Source: Chloroflexota bacterium
Lineage (GTDB): Bacteria; Chloroflexota; Chloroflexia; Chloroheliales; Chloroheliaceae
NCBI GenBank assembly: GCA_028287745.1
Contig: JAQBPB010000068.1
Location: 1-64,000, forward strand
Reading direction: 5' to 3'
Length of the DNA stretch: 64,000 nt
The position numbers and the translations under genes are program-made. The notes below the pieces were generated by a model, which made no database searches, was not told the DNA's origin, and saw nothing but the letters and a program-made list of their open reading frames with translations. Shown one piece after another: positions 50,323 through 57,865 of the stretch. The number at the start of each line of letters is the position of its first letter. Positions within the stretch are counted from its first letter, which is position 1.

Positions 50323-50796
50323 ATGCCAGTAGTCGAGGGAGCGAAATTCCCAGGATTTGCTTTACCAAACCAGGACGGAAAGCTTGTAAAGCTGGAAGAT
50401 TTTGCCGGTAAATGGTTGGTCGTTTATTTCTATCCAAAAGATGATACGCCGGGCTGTACTATCCAGGGCCAATCCTTTACCGCCAGCAAGCAGGATTACG
50501 AAAACGCCGGGATTGAAGTAGTCGGGGTCAGCCAGGACGATGTTGAGTCGCATAAAAACTTCTGCACAAAGTTCAGCTTCAATATTGACCTGCTTTCCGA
50601 TACAGGTCACGACCTGATTAATGCCGTGGGTCTGAACCAGAACGAGCGTAACGGCCTCAAGTACTGGAGCCGGACCAGTTATGTGGTTGACCCACAGGGC
50701 GTTACTCGCAAGATTTACCAGGCAGTAACCCCGGCCGGTCACGAAAAGGTTTTGCTGGAGGATATCAAGCAACTCCAGGCGGGGGCTAATAACTAG
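50323..50796 (+). CDS. bcp: Peroxiredoxin (Bcp/PrxQ type)
   Basis: A 157-residue thiol peroxidase of the Bcp/PrxQ group. The peroxidatic Cys is about residue 45 in 'YFYPKDDTPGCTIQGQSF'. The usual resolving Cys five residues later is Gln here, but Cys 81 in 'HKNFCTKFSFNIDLLSD' sits in helix alpha-3, where some PrxQ proteins keep their resolving Cys. It reduces hydrogen peroxide and organic peroxides using thioredoxin. Cytoplasmic. AAAGGAAAAG precedes the ATG. A 10-pair inverted repeat (50771-50780 with 50796-50805) encloses the stop codon. Confidence 0.93.
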   Translation: MPVVEGAKFPGFALPNQDGKLVKLEDFAGKWLVVYFYPKDDTPGCTIQGQSFTASKQDYENAGIEVVGVSQDDVESHKNFCTKFSFNIDLLSDTGHDLINAVGLNQNERNGLKYWSRTSYVVDPQGVTRKIYQAVTPAGHEKVLLEDIKQLQAGANN

Positions 50797-50806
50797 CCTG
50801 GAGTTA

Positions 50807-51003
50807 TCATTCCGGACCGCAGTGAGAAATGACCGCGCTGGTGGCGATTAGTATTAAGTATGGGAACGAATCAGTGCTAATCCTATCCAGCCGAAAATAA
50901 GGCCCGGTCAAAGGCGTTGCGTTAGGGCCAACCGCACTGGGATTCCTCGGTCGGCCAACCCTTCTGAATCTGTCTTGGTTGGTGCAACCTCCCTCGGGAT
51001 GAC
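50807..51003. repeat. Decayed interspersed palindromic repeat
   Basis: The ends read TCATTCCGGACCGCAG and CTCGGGATGACA, near complements of each other, and the inside has GGGATTCCTCGGTCGG. These resemble the family of intergenic repeats with 'TCATTCnGnnCGCAGnGAnGAATC' ends in many bacteria. Only a partial, mutated copy is present; no second copy was seen in the window. Confidence 0.35.
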
Positions 51004-51063
51004 AGGGTTCGAGTTTGGGCCCGGCCGGTGGACCATTCTTACAATCGGTTGAAATGAATAATA

Positions 51064-51105
51064 AAAAAGAGGCCGTTGCGAGTTAAATTGCAGTGGTCTC
51101 TTTTT
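51064..51105 (+). terminator. Intrinsic terminator, probably bidirectional
   Basis: AAAAAGAGGCC pairs with GGTCTCTTTTT (11 pairs, one G-U), with a 20-base loop; the T-run is inside and after the stem. It lies 268 bases after the peroxiredoxin stop, so it may end that transcript or an unseen small RNA. Confidence 0.72.
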
Positions 51106-51273
51106 GAATTATTATCCTATAAAACTTAGCCGTTCGACACCAGTAATGTAACTGTATAATCCTCCTGGGCAACGGGCTGGTCTATCACTGGGAAGGGGCC
51201 AACCTTTAATAATTGCAACTGGCTATTCCCCACTTTTTAGGGGCGTTGGCTGGATCGCTATTGTTAACGGAGG

Positions 51274-51311
51274 AAATAAAAAGGCAAACCATTTGTTTAT
51301 ACTGGTTTGCC
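51274..51311 (-). terminator. Terminator of the DedA gene
   Basis: GGCAAACCA (51283-51291) and TGGTTTGCC (51303-51311) form a 9-pair stem. On the minus strand it is followed by TTTTTATTT. It lies 50 bases after the DedA stop. Confidence 0.88.
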
Positions 51312-51361
51312 GGGTTACATAAGTTCTAAGGCTCAAATGCGGTTCCCCTGGAACTGCCTTT

Positions 51362-51994
51362 TTAATTTTCCACGGTTACGGTTTCGGCAATCAACTCAGG
51401 CCGCAAGTGAAAGCGGCGTTTCCACCTTTTCAGGCCGTACCAGCCAATCCCCAGCCCGACCACGACTACCATAGCCAGCCCAATATTGTTCATAAGCGTG
51501 TCCAGGCTGCGGCCGAAGAAAAAGGCCAGGGTCAGGTGAGTGGACGACCAGAGGGCTATACTCAAGATATTGAATATGAAGAAACGGCGGTAGGGCAGGA
51601 CGGTCATGCCGCTCAATAGCCCTGAACCGAAACATAATACCGGTAAGTATCGGGCGGCAAGTAAGACTTTAGGGCCATGCCGGTTAAAATATTGCTCGCC
51701 CAATGCCAGGCGGGGCGGCGTGATAAGAATATACTTGCCCCAGCGCCCGATAAAATGGCGGCCACCGGTCAGGCCAACCCAATAACCAATCAAGCCGCCC
51801 AGGGTTCCCCCCAATACGGTAAGGCCAAAAACCAGCCAGAAATCAAGCCGCCCCTGTCCAGCCAGGGCTGCCCCGGTCAGCGCGACTGTTAAGCCGGGAA
51901 TTGGCAGGCCGATACTTTCAATAAACAGGGCCATGAAAATAATGCCATAAACTAGCCAGCTCCATGCGGCGACGGAATCAAGAAGAGCTTCCAA
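51362..51994 (-). CDS. DedA-family membrane protein
   Basis: A 210-residue DedA/SNARE-associated (VTT) protein. Residues 25-185 hold the family core: 'ESIGLPIPGLTVALTGAALAGQG', 'LGGTLGGLIGYWVGLTGGRHFIGRWGKYILITPPRLALGEQYFNRHGPKVLLAARYLPVLCFGSGLLSGMTVLPYRRF'. Four to five membrane helices. DedA proteins support membrane homeostasis, and some flip undecaprenyl phosphate or transport lipids. The E/GxxxG-type Pro and the 'F.R..P..R' helix are present in altered form ('ARYLP'). It stands alone with its own terminator; a lipid carrier synthase is encoded farther on at 62763. Confidence 0.92.
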   Translation of the reverse strand: MEALLDSVAAWSWLVYGIIFMALFIESIGLPIPGLTVALTGAALAGQGRLDFWLVFGLTVLGGTLGGLIGYWVGLTGGRHFIGRWGKYILITPPRLALGEQYFNRHGPKVLLAARYLPVLCFGSGLLSGMTVLPYRRFFIFNILSIALWSSTHLTLAFFFGRSLDTLMNNIGLAMVVVVGLGIGWYGLKRWKRRFHLRPELIAETVTVEN

Positions 51995-52074
51995 AAAATT
52001 ACTCCTTAGCCGAAAATTGCGATGTTCTAATAGAAATTATAGCATGAATTCCTGAGCCTGATATTAACCATGTC

Positions 52075-52110
52075 ACAAAAAAAGAAGAGCCCGTGATTAG
52101 CTCTTCTTTT
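52075..52110 (-). terminator. Terminator of the small-protein pair
   Basis: AAAAGAAGAGC (52080-52090) and GCTCTTCTTTT (52100-52110) form an 11-pair stem with a 9-base loop. On the minus strand it runs into TTTTTTGTG. It lies 30 bases after the stop of the 39-residue protein, which supports that gene. Confidence 0.88.
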
Positions 52111-52139
52111 ATAGAATATTCTGTTGTGAGAAAACCGGT

Positions 52140-52259
52140 TTACAGTGATTTGTCATTCATTAATTCCTGTTTTCGGCTGTCTACGCCGTATTTAGCGGAA
52201 GCCCAACCCAGACCGGCCAGTAAACTCACTGTACCGATAAATCCAATTAACAGTTCCAT
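52140..52259 (-). CDS. Very small membrane protein, 39 residues
   Basis: An open frame too short for ordinary gene finding: it starts MELLIGFIGTVSL, has one hydrophobic segment (about residues 3-20, ending GLGWASAKYG) and then a charged tail ending ELMNDKSL. GGAG stands 9 bases before the ATG on the minus strand, and a strong terminator lies 30 bases after the stop. It is preceded, in the same direction and 67 bases away, by a 63-residue protein gene under an extended -10 promoter. Together these give good support for translation. One-pass inner-membrane location is inferred; function unknown. I recognise no family. Confidence 0.72.
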   Translation of the reverse strand: MELLIGFIGTVSLLAGLGWASAKYGVDSRKQELMNDKSL

Positions 52260-52326
52260 AATGGTATCTCCTGGCACTAAACAATTCTTAAAACTTCACT
52301 TAGCGACTTCGCCTGGAAAAGCTTCC

Positions 52327-52518
52327 TTAGCTCAGAAGAGCCTTGCTTTTATCGGCGCTGCGCGTAACCTTTTTGCCTCTTAAACCGGCTAAGCGGTCCA
52401 GCCAACCTGTCTGGTCTTGCTTGGCTTCGCGGACCATCTGCAGGTGTTTGGCGCGAAGTTCAAAATCGTGCTGCTTGTACTTAGCCACTAAAAATTCCGG
52501 ATCCATCTGGTTGTTCAT
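52327..52518 (-). CDS. Small hydrophilic protein of unknown function, 63 residues
   Basis: A 63-residue, Lys- and Gln-rich protein (MNNQMDPEFLVAKYKQHD...) with a probable amphipathic helix in the first half and a basic C-terminal half (GLRGKKVTRS). GAGGGA precedes the ATG at a good distance. It shares an operon with the 39-residue membrane protein, and a promoter lies about 100 bases upstream. No family was recognised. Its job may be linked to the membrane partner, which is inference. Confidence 0.68.
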   Translation of the reverse strand: MNNQMDPEFLVAKYKQHDFELRAKHLQMVREAKQDQTGWLDRLAGLRGKKVTRSADKSKALLS

Positions 52519-52616
52519 TGTTCCCTCTTATCTAAATTTTAGTTAATATATATTTGTTATTTTTTCTTAAAAGTTCTTATCACCTAAGAAAAATAGGCTT
52601 ATTTAACTTTCTGTCT

Positions 52617-52625
52617 AATTATACC
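52617..52625 (-). promoter_or_regulatory. Extended -10 promoter of the small-protein pair
   Basis: On the minus strand TGG-TATAAT, with a weak -35 TTGTAT 16 bases upstream (52639-52644). The leader to the 63-residue protein start would be about 95 bases. Confidence 0.6.
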
Positions 52626-52699
52626 ATATAAATAGACAAATACAAGTGATTTTTATCATAGTGTTATATAGGACTTTTGACCTATCTTTAAAAACTTTA

Positions 52700-52717
52700 A
52701 TAAGCATATATGCTTAT
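52700..52717. promoter_or_regulatory. 18-base palindrome, possible regulator site
   Basis: ATAAGCATATATGCTTAT is its own reverse complement. It lies about 85 bases upstream of the -10 of the small-protein pair, where an activator or nucleoid protein might bind. No gene for a matching regulator is next to it. Confidence 0.4.
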
Positions 52718-52868
52718 ACATGGTAAAAACTCCGTTTTTTTGAAAATTTAATGTTGAATTGTAATGAGTTGGCTTTGCACTGGCTGGGAGCCAGGCAGAA
52801 AAAAATAAAGGTTTAAGGAGGAAAAGGCCTATTAAAACGAGAATTTTACTACCGGAAGCAGCCGTAAG

Positions 52869-54098
52869 CTAGTTTGGGGATTTTATTAGAAAGCCGCTGG
52901 CGATTGAACATAGGACCAGGCCGCCTGCCATTAGCCAAAGCAACTCGTTTGCCCCGATTATACCTAATAGGGTGCCGCCCACAGCCAGCCCCAGCGGTTC
53001 TATCCCATAAGTCATAACCCGGAAGGAGCTGATAACCCGGCCCTGTAAGTGGTCCGGGGTTAGCCGGGCGCGATAAGTGATTACATTTATACTAAAAACC
53101 ATATCAACCAGACCCCAGAGTAAAAACCCTGCCATTACCCACCAGATTGTGCTGGCCTGGGCAATAATAACAACCGTAACCGTCCAGGCGGCCAGCGTCC
53201 CGAAGAAAACTTCCATCGGTTTGAACCTGGCTAAAACTGGCGGCGTTGCCACCGCGCCAATTAATCCACCCAGTCCTGCGCTGCTCAGGGTCAGGCCGAC
53301 CAGCCAGGTATCCGCGCCCAGACGGGTCTGACACAGCACCACTATTGTAATGAGCAGGGAACTCAGTAAGAAATTTGAGCAGGTTATAAGTATCGCCATC
53401 CAGCGCAGGTGCTTCTGCGACCAGACAAATCGGAGACCTTCCAGGATGTTGGACCACAACGAATTTAATTTTTGGGCCTGTTGTTGGGTTTGAAAGGGTA
53501 CTTTAATGAACATCAGGGATACAACCGAAAACAGGTAGGTAATTGTGTCAACCAGGTAAGCCAGGACCGTTCCGGCTACCGTAGTCTTGCCGAATCCGAT
53601 TAAAATGCCGCCCAGGGTAGGACCGCCCAATTTTGCCAGTTGTTCGCCCACAAATGTTAAAGAAGCTGCTTTTGAGAACTGGGCGGCACCAACTACGTTT
53701 GGCAGGGCCGCCAGGACAGTAATATCAAACAATACTTTTGTAATGCCGGCGACCAGGGCGACCATGTATAGCTGGGGCAGGTCCAGTTTACCAAAGACGA
53801 AAACAACCGGGATAGAGCCAAACGCGATTATCCGGGCAATATCGCACCAGATCATTATTGCTTTGCGGTTGAGCTGGTCTATCAGGGCGCCACCGGGCAG
53901 GCTCAGCAGCAGGTAGGGTAGGGCTTCTACGGCGGCGATAAAGCCGGTCTGGGCGGGAGAGTTGGTCAGGGCTAATACCAGCAGGGGCAAAGCCAGGGTA
54001 GAAATCCGGCTGCCAAACTGCGATACTAACTGGCCGCACCAAAGCAGGGTAAAGTCAGGGTTGCGCCAAAGACTACGGGTAGTTTCGACTTTTTGCAT
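52869..54098 (-). CDS. Major facilitator superfamily (MFS) transporter
   Basis: A protein of about 409 residues with twelve membrane segments. The frame extends upstream to a TTG at 54236, but the extra 46 residues are basic, overlap a terminator hairpin at 54192-54228 and do not resemble MFS. The ATG at 54098 (MQKVETTRSLW, AGGA 2-3 bases upstream) puts the first helix at the usual distance. 'LVSQFGSRISTLALPLLVLALTNSPAQTGF' is typical of the MefA/enterobactin-exporter-like group (MFS_3), with 'LLSLPGGALIDQLNRKAIMI' as the loop 2-3 motif. It probably exports a drug or siderophore-like compound; substrate unknown. Confidence 0.88.
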   Translation of the reverse strand: MQKVETTRSLWRNPDFTLLWCGQLVSQFGSRISTLALPLLVLALTNSPAQTGFIAAVEALPYLLLSLPGGALIDQLNRKAIMIWCDIARIIAFGSIPVVFVFGKLDLPQLYMVALVAGITKVLFDITVLAALPNVVGAAQFSKAASLTFVGEQLAKLGGPTLGGILIGFGKTTVAGTVLAYLVDTITYLFSVVSLMFIKVPFQTQQQAQKLNSLWSNILEGLRFVWSQKHLRWMAILITCSNFLLSSLLITIVVLCQTRLGADTWLVGLTLSSAGLGGLIGAVATPPVLARFKPMEVFFGTLAAWTVTVVIIAQASTIWWVMAGFLLWGLVDMVFSINVITYRARLTPDHLQGRVISSFRVMTYGIEPLGLAVGGTLLGIIGANELLWLMAGGLVLCSIASGFLIKSPN

Positions 54099-54191
54099 AT
54101 TCCTGGGCCAATTTATTCTGGTTAACTTTAGCTTGCGGGCGGTCGCGCAGTTATGCCGGGCAGGCTTTAGAGTTATTGATTTCCGGAATAG

Positions 54192-54228
54192 CCGGACAAA
54201 AACTTTGGACACTCGCCTTTGAGTGTCC
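54192..54228 (-). terminator. Terminator of the aconitase gene
   Basis: GGACACTC (54207-54214) and GAGTGTCC (54221-54228) form an 8-pair stem with a 6-base loop. Read on the minus strand it continues AAAGTTTTTGTCC. It lies between the aconitase stop and the MFS start. Confidence 0.78.
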
Positions 54229-54273
54229 ATTGTCAATATTTACCTGTAAAAAGTTCGAGCCTTTTTGAAAGGG

Positions 54274-56217
54274 CTAGTTGTTACCCGCCTGAATCTTCAG
54301 GTGGTTCAGTAATCCGCCATCCAGCAGGATTTCAAGCTCATGCTGGCTCATGTTGTGGGTCAGGTTTATATCCAGTCCCCTGGTCAGGTTGCGAACCACC
54401 ACGTTAGGCCCGGCTTGAAGCTGCTCACGGACCTGCCTGATTTCCAGATGGTCGGCCTGATCAACCAGGTTATAGTCTTCCTGGCTGGCGAAAATGAGCG
54501 GCACCAGGCCAAAGTTTATCAGGTTGGAGCGGTGAATCCGGGCGAAAGACAGGGCCATAACCCCTTTTATGCCCAGGTAACGCGGCGCAAGGGCGGCCTG
54601 CTCGCGAGCTGACCCCTGGCCGTAATTGCTGCCGCCTATGATAAAGCCGGAAACGGCTTCTTTGGCCCGGCTGGCAAAGGTCTTGTCCACCCGTTCGAAG
54701 GTAAACTCGGCCAGGGCGGGCAGGTTGGAGCGGAGCGGCAGGACTTTCGCCCCGGCCGGGGAGATGTGGTCGGTGGTGATATTATCGCCAACCTTCAAGA
54801 CGACTTCTCCGGTCAGGCTATCTTCCAGGGGGCCAAAACGCGGCAGCGGCTTGATGTTGGGGCCGCGCTGGATTTCTACCGCCTCAGCTTCGGCACCTTC
54901 GGCCGCCGGAGGAATAATCATGCTGTCGTTGATGTCGAACCGGACGGGCATGGCAATGGCTGGATATTCGCCCATGTCACGCGGGTCGGTGATGACACCG
55001 GTCAGGGCGGTCGCGGCGCAGGTTTCCGGGCTGGCCAGGTAAACCCGGGCGTCTTTGGTGCCGCTGCGGCCTTCAAAGTTGCGGTTGAAAGAACGGACCG
55101 CCACGCTGTTGCTGGGCGGGGCCATGCCCATACCCACGCACGGACCGCAAGCCGACTCTAGCATCCGGGCGCCCGCGTCAATCATATCGGCCAGCGCCCC
55201 GGTGCGGGCCACCGTGGCGTAAACCTGCTTGGAACCAGGACTGACCGTAAAGCTGAGGTTCGGATGGACCGCTTTGCCTTTAAGCACGTGGGCCACAATC
55301 GAAAGGTCACGGAAGGAACTGTTGGTGCAGGAACCCACCGAAACCTGCTGCACCGGGATACCGGCTACTTCACGCACCGGCACGACATTATCGGGCATGT
55401 GGGGTTGGGCGATCAGCGGTTCGAGTTCGTCCAGGTTAATTTCTATAAGTTCATCGTACTCGGCGTACTCGTCGGCGGCAAAAGGCTGCCAGCTTGCTCC
55501 ACGGCCCTGGGCCTCCAGGTAAAGCCGGGTCTGTTCATCACTGGGGAAGATCGAAGTGGTCGCGCCCAGTTCGGCCCCCATATTGGTGATAGTGGTCCGG
55601 TCGATAACTCCCAGCGAAGCTACGCCCGGCCCGAAGTATTCAATAATCCGGCCAACCCCACCTTTAACGCTCAGGCGGCGCAGCATGTCCAGGATAACAT
55701 CCTTGCCGCTGACCCAGGGCTGCAGGTGTCCGGTCAACTTTACGCCCAGGATTTTGGGCATTATCAAATAAAAGGCCCCGCCGCCCATCGCTACGGCGAC
55801 GTCCAGGCCACCGGCCCCAATCGCGATCATGCCGAGGCCGCCGCATAACGGGGTATGGCTGTCGCTGCCCAGCAGGGTTTTACCGGGAGCGGCGAAGCGT
55901 TCGGCGTGGACCTGGTGACAGATGCCGTTACCGGGCCGCGAGAAATAAAGGCCGAATTTGTGGGCGGTGGACTGCAAAAAGCGGTGGTCGTCGGCATTTT
56001 CGAACCCCATTTGCAACATATTGTGGTCAACATAGCTGACCGATACTTCAGTGCGGACCCGGGGCAAGCCAATCGCTTCAAATTGCAGGTAGGCGGCGGT
56101 CCCGCTGGCATCCTGGGTAAGGGTCTGGTCAATCTTGATGGCAATTTGAGTACCCGGCGTAAGCTCGCCTTCCACAAGGTGAGCCTTTAAGATCTTACGG
56201 GCCAGGTTGGTTCCCAT
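54274..56217 (-). CDS. acnA: Aconitate hydratase
   Basis: A 647-residue [4Fe-4S] dehydratase of the aconitase superfamily. The three cluster Cys are in 'VSVGSCTNSSFRDL' and 'ESACGPCVGMGM'. Substrate motifs include 'LLGSDSHTPLCGGLGMIAIGAGGLDVAVAMGG' and 'IGGSNYGQGSAREQAALAPRYLG', with the Ser-Arg pair in the swivel domain. It should isomerise citrate and isocitrate in the TCA cycle. At ~650 residues it is the short form, about 100-250 shorter than AcnA or AcnB of E. coli, as in mitochondrial-type and several bacterial aconitases. A homoaconitase or isopropylmalate role cannot be excluded. Its own promoter is at 56330. Confidence 0.9.
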   Translation of the reverse strand: MGTNLARKILKAHLVEGELTPGTQIAIKIDQTLTQDASGTAAYLQFEAIGLPRVRTEVSVSYVDHNMLQMGFENADDHRFLQSTAHKFGLYFSRPGNGICHQVHAERFAAPGKTLLGSDSHTPLCGGLGMIAIGAGGLDVAVAMGGGAFYLIMPKILGVKLTGHLQPWVSGKDVILDMLRRLSVKGGVGRIIEYFGPGVASLGVIDRTTITNMGAELGATTSIFPSDEQTRLYLEAQGRGASWQPFAADEYAEYDELIEINLDELEPLIAQPHMPDNVVPVREVAGIPVQQVSVGSCTNSSFRDLSIVAHVLKGKAVHPNLSFTVSPGSKQVYATVARTGALADMIDAGARMLESACGPCVGMGMAPPSNSVAVRSFNRNFEGRSGTKDARVYLASPETCAATALTGVITDPRDMGEYPAIAMPVRFDINDSMIIPPAAEGAEAEAVEIQRGPNIKPLPRFGPLEDSLTGEVVLKVGDNITTDHISPAGAKVLPLRSNLPALAEFTFERVDKTFASRAKEAVSGFIIGGSNYGQGSAREQAALAPRYLGIKGVMALSFARIHRSNLINFGLVPLIFASQEDYNLVDQADHLEIRQVREQLQAGPNVVVRNLTRGLDINLTHNMSQHELEILLDGGLLNHLKIQAGNN

Positions 56218-56329
56218 TTAGTTTTACTCCTGAAAAGCTAGATGGCGGCGGCAAGAGGCGGCTTTTATTCTAAAACTACGGCCTAAATTACCGGTCATTT
56301 ATTATCTAAAAAATATAAGCAGGTATTAA

Positions 56330-56338
56330 ATTATAACA
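56330..56338 (-). promoter_or_regulatory. Extended -10 promoter of the aconitase gene
   Basis: On the minus strand TGT-TATAAT, about 113 bases upstream of the aconitase ATG at 56217. The -35 region is weak (TTGTGA, 20-base spacer). The bases nearby are AT rich. Confidence 0.6.
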
Positions 56339-56371
56339 TGTTAGTGTTAGTATTTTCACAATATTGGGCGG

Positions 56372-57865
56372 CTAATCCGCCCGTTTGCGGGCCTCGGTCC
56401 AGATGGCTTGCAACTGGGCCAGGTCCATATTTTGTGGGTCAAGACCGCGCTCTTTGACAATCAGTTCCCATTGCTCAAAGCGGCGGCGGAACTTGAGGTT
56501 CGCCAGGCGCAGGGCTTCTTCGGCATCAACTTTAAGGCCCTGGGCGGCGCTTGCCAGGACGGCCAGCACATCGCCGATTTCCTCGACCAGTTCCTCCTGG
56601 TTGGTGGTCCGGCGCACTTCTTCGACCTCTTCGACAAGCTTCTCAATGACTTCCTCGAAAGTGCGCCACTTGAAGCCCAGGTCACTGGCCTTGCGCTGCA
56701 GGGCCTGGGCCTGCTGCAAGGCGGGCATATCGCGGGGCACCCCGGCCAGGACCGAGGAGTGGTCGCCTTTAGCGGCTTTCTCCTGCAGTTTAAGCTGCTC
56801 CCAGTTGGGACGTTCCGCGTCCCCGGCGGTCTTTGGCCCGAAGATATGCGGGTGGCGGCGGATAAGCTTCTCGCTCATCTCCCGGAAGACATCGTTAATA
56901 CTCCATTCGCCTTCTTCGGCGGCAATCTGGGCGTGTAACAGGATCTGGAGCAAGAGGTCGCCCAGTTCTTCGGGCAGTTTGTCCGGCTCTTCGTCCAGGG
57001 CGTGGATTACTTCATAGGCTTCTTCCAATAAATGGCGTTTCAGGCTGGCGTGGGTCTGGGCTTTATCCCAATTGCAGCCCTCCGGGCCGCGCAGCCTGGC
57101 TACCACGTAATGCGCGTTATTAAAGGTGCCGAGCGCTTCAAACACCGGCAGGGCGGGCAGGTAAGCACAGGTCAGGTGATCGGTCCACTCCGGGTGGCGG
57201 TCCAGTTCGTACAGGGGAATGACCAGTTTGCCCTCTTCGCCGGGGATACCGGCGCCCCGCAAGAGGGTAACCGGGTGGTTGTCCGGGTAACTTTCCATCA
57301 GGGCCAGTTTGACGCCGCTCGCCAGGCGCTGGTTATAGACCTGCCCGATCAGCAAGGGCCGGGTGACAGGCAGTTCCAGGCCATGGGGCCGGGGCAGGCT
57401 CATTTCACCATGTTCGGCCAATTCGGTAGCGTCCAGCACGACCATGCCAGCCGCCAGGGGATCGACCCCGGTAGTCACAAAGACCGGTTCCAGGAAACTT
57501 AACCCGCTGACTACTTCCGTTACGATACCGGCTTTTTCAGCCGCTTCCAGCAAGCGCAAAACGCTAGACTCGCCGACCAGGGGATGGCCGGGTACGGCGT
57601 AAACCACCGGGCCGCTGCCGGGCTGCCCGGCCAGTTCAAGCAGGCGAGCGACGATGGTCCCGTAAACTTCTGCGAAGGTATCGCATTGGTCGTATATATC
57701 GTCAAAGTTTTCCAGCCGGGTATTTTTTGGTAAATACGGGACAGTAGGGTGTTTGGCGGTGCGAAGATAAACTACATCCACCTGATCAAAGAGCCGCATG
57801 GCTCCCACGGTCAACTGGTCCGGGTCTCCCGGTCCAAGACCGACTATCACTATCTTTCGGTTCAT
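56372..57865 (-). CDS. mazG: Tetrapyrrole methylase-domain / MazG fusion (YabN-like NTP pyrophosphohydrolase)
   Basis: A 497-residue fusion. Residues 1-240 form a tetrapyrrole-methylase-like domain ('IVGLGPGDPDQLTVGAMRLFDQVDVVYLRT', 'PVVYAVPGHPLVGESSVLRLL'). Residues about 255-495 carry two MazG modules: 'LLEEAYEVIHALDEEPDKLPEELGDLLLQILLHAQIAAEEG', with the E-x-x-E and E-x-x-D metal motif, and a second 'KLVEEVEEVRRTTNQEELVEEIGDVLAVLASAAQGL'. MazG removes pyrophosphate from (d)NTPs, cleaning the nucleotide pool or lowering ppGpp; the methylase-like part's role in the YabN type is unclear. Its ATG overlaps the stop of the parvulin gene by 4 bases. Confidence 0.92.
   Translation of the reverse strand: MNRKIVIVGLGPGDPDQLTVGAMRLFDQVDVVYLRTAKHPTVPYLPKNTRLENFDDIYDQCDTFAEVYGTIVARLLELAGQPGSGPVVYAVPGHPLVGESSVLRLLEAAEKAGIVTEVVSGLSFLEPVFVTTGVDPLAAGMVVLDATELAEHGEMSLPRPHGLELPVTRPLLIGQVYNQRLASGVKLALMESYPDNHPVTLLRGAGIPGEEGKLVIPLYELDRHPEWTDHLTCAYLPALPVFEALGTFNNAHYVVARLRGPEGCNWDKAQTHASLKRHLLEEAYEVIHALDEEPDKLPEELGDLLLQILLHAQIAAEEGEWSINDVFREMSEKLIRRHPHIFGPKTAGDAERPNWEQLKLQEKAAKGDHSSVLAGVPRDMPALQQAQALQRKASDLGFKWRTFEEVIEKLVEEVEEVRRTTNQEELVEEIGDVLAVLASAAQGLKVDAEEALRLANLKFRRRFEQWELIVKERGLDPQNMDLAQLQAIWTEARKRAD

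Larger units (their letters stand above)
50797..51361. other. Intergenic region between the peroxiredoxin and DedA genes
   Basis: 565 bases with no gene. 50807-51003 looks like a decayed palindromic repeat: one arm TCATTCCGGACCGCAGTGAG and, far to the right, CTGGGATTCCTCGGTCGG and CCCTCGGGATGACA. Terminators follow at 51064-51105 and 51274-51311 (listed). A plus-strand TATAAT lies near 51154 with no gene to drive. No ribosome-binding site with an open frame was found. Confidence 0.55.
52519..52868. other. AT-rich intergenic region upstream of the small-protein pair
   Basis: 350 bases, clearly more AT rich than the surroundings. It holds the promoter at 52617-52625 (minus strand) and an 18-base perfect palindrome at 52700-52717 (centre CATATATG). 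The far part, up to the MFS stop, has GGAGGAAAAGG (52816-52826) but no open frame behind it. No terminator for the MFS gene was recognised. Confidence 0.6.

Noticed and set aside
54099-54236. N-terminal extension of the MFS transporter (46 residues, TTG start)
   Set aside because: It overlaps a terminator hairpin and is basic, unlike MFS N-termini.
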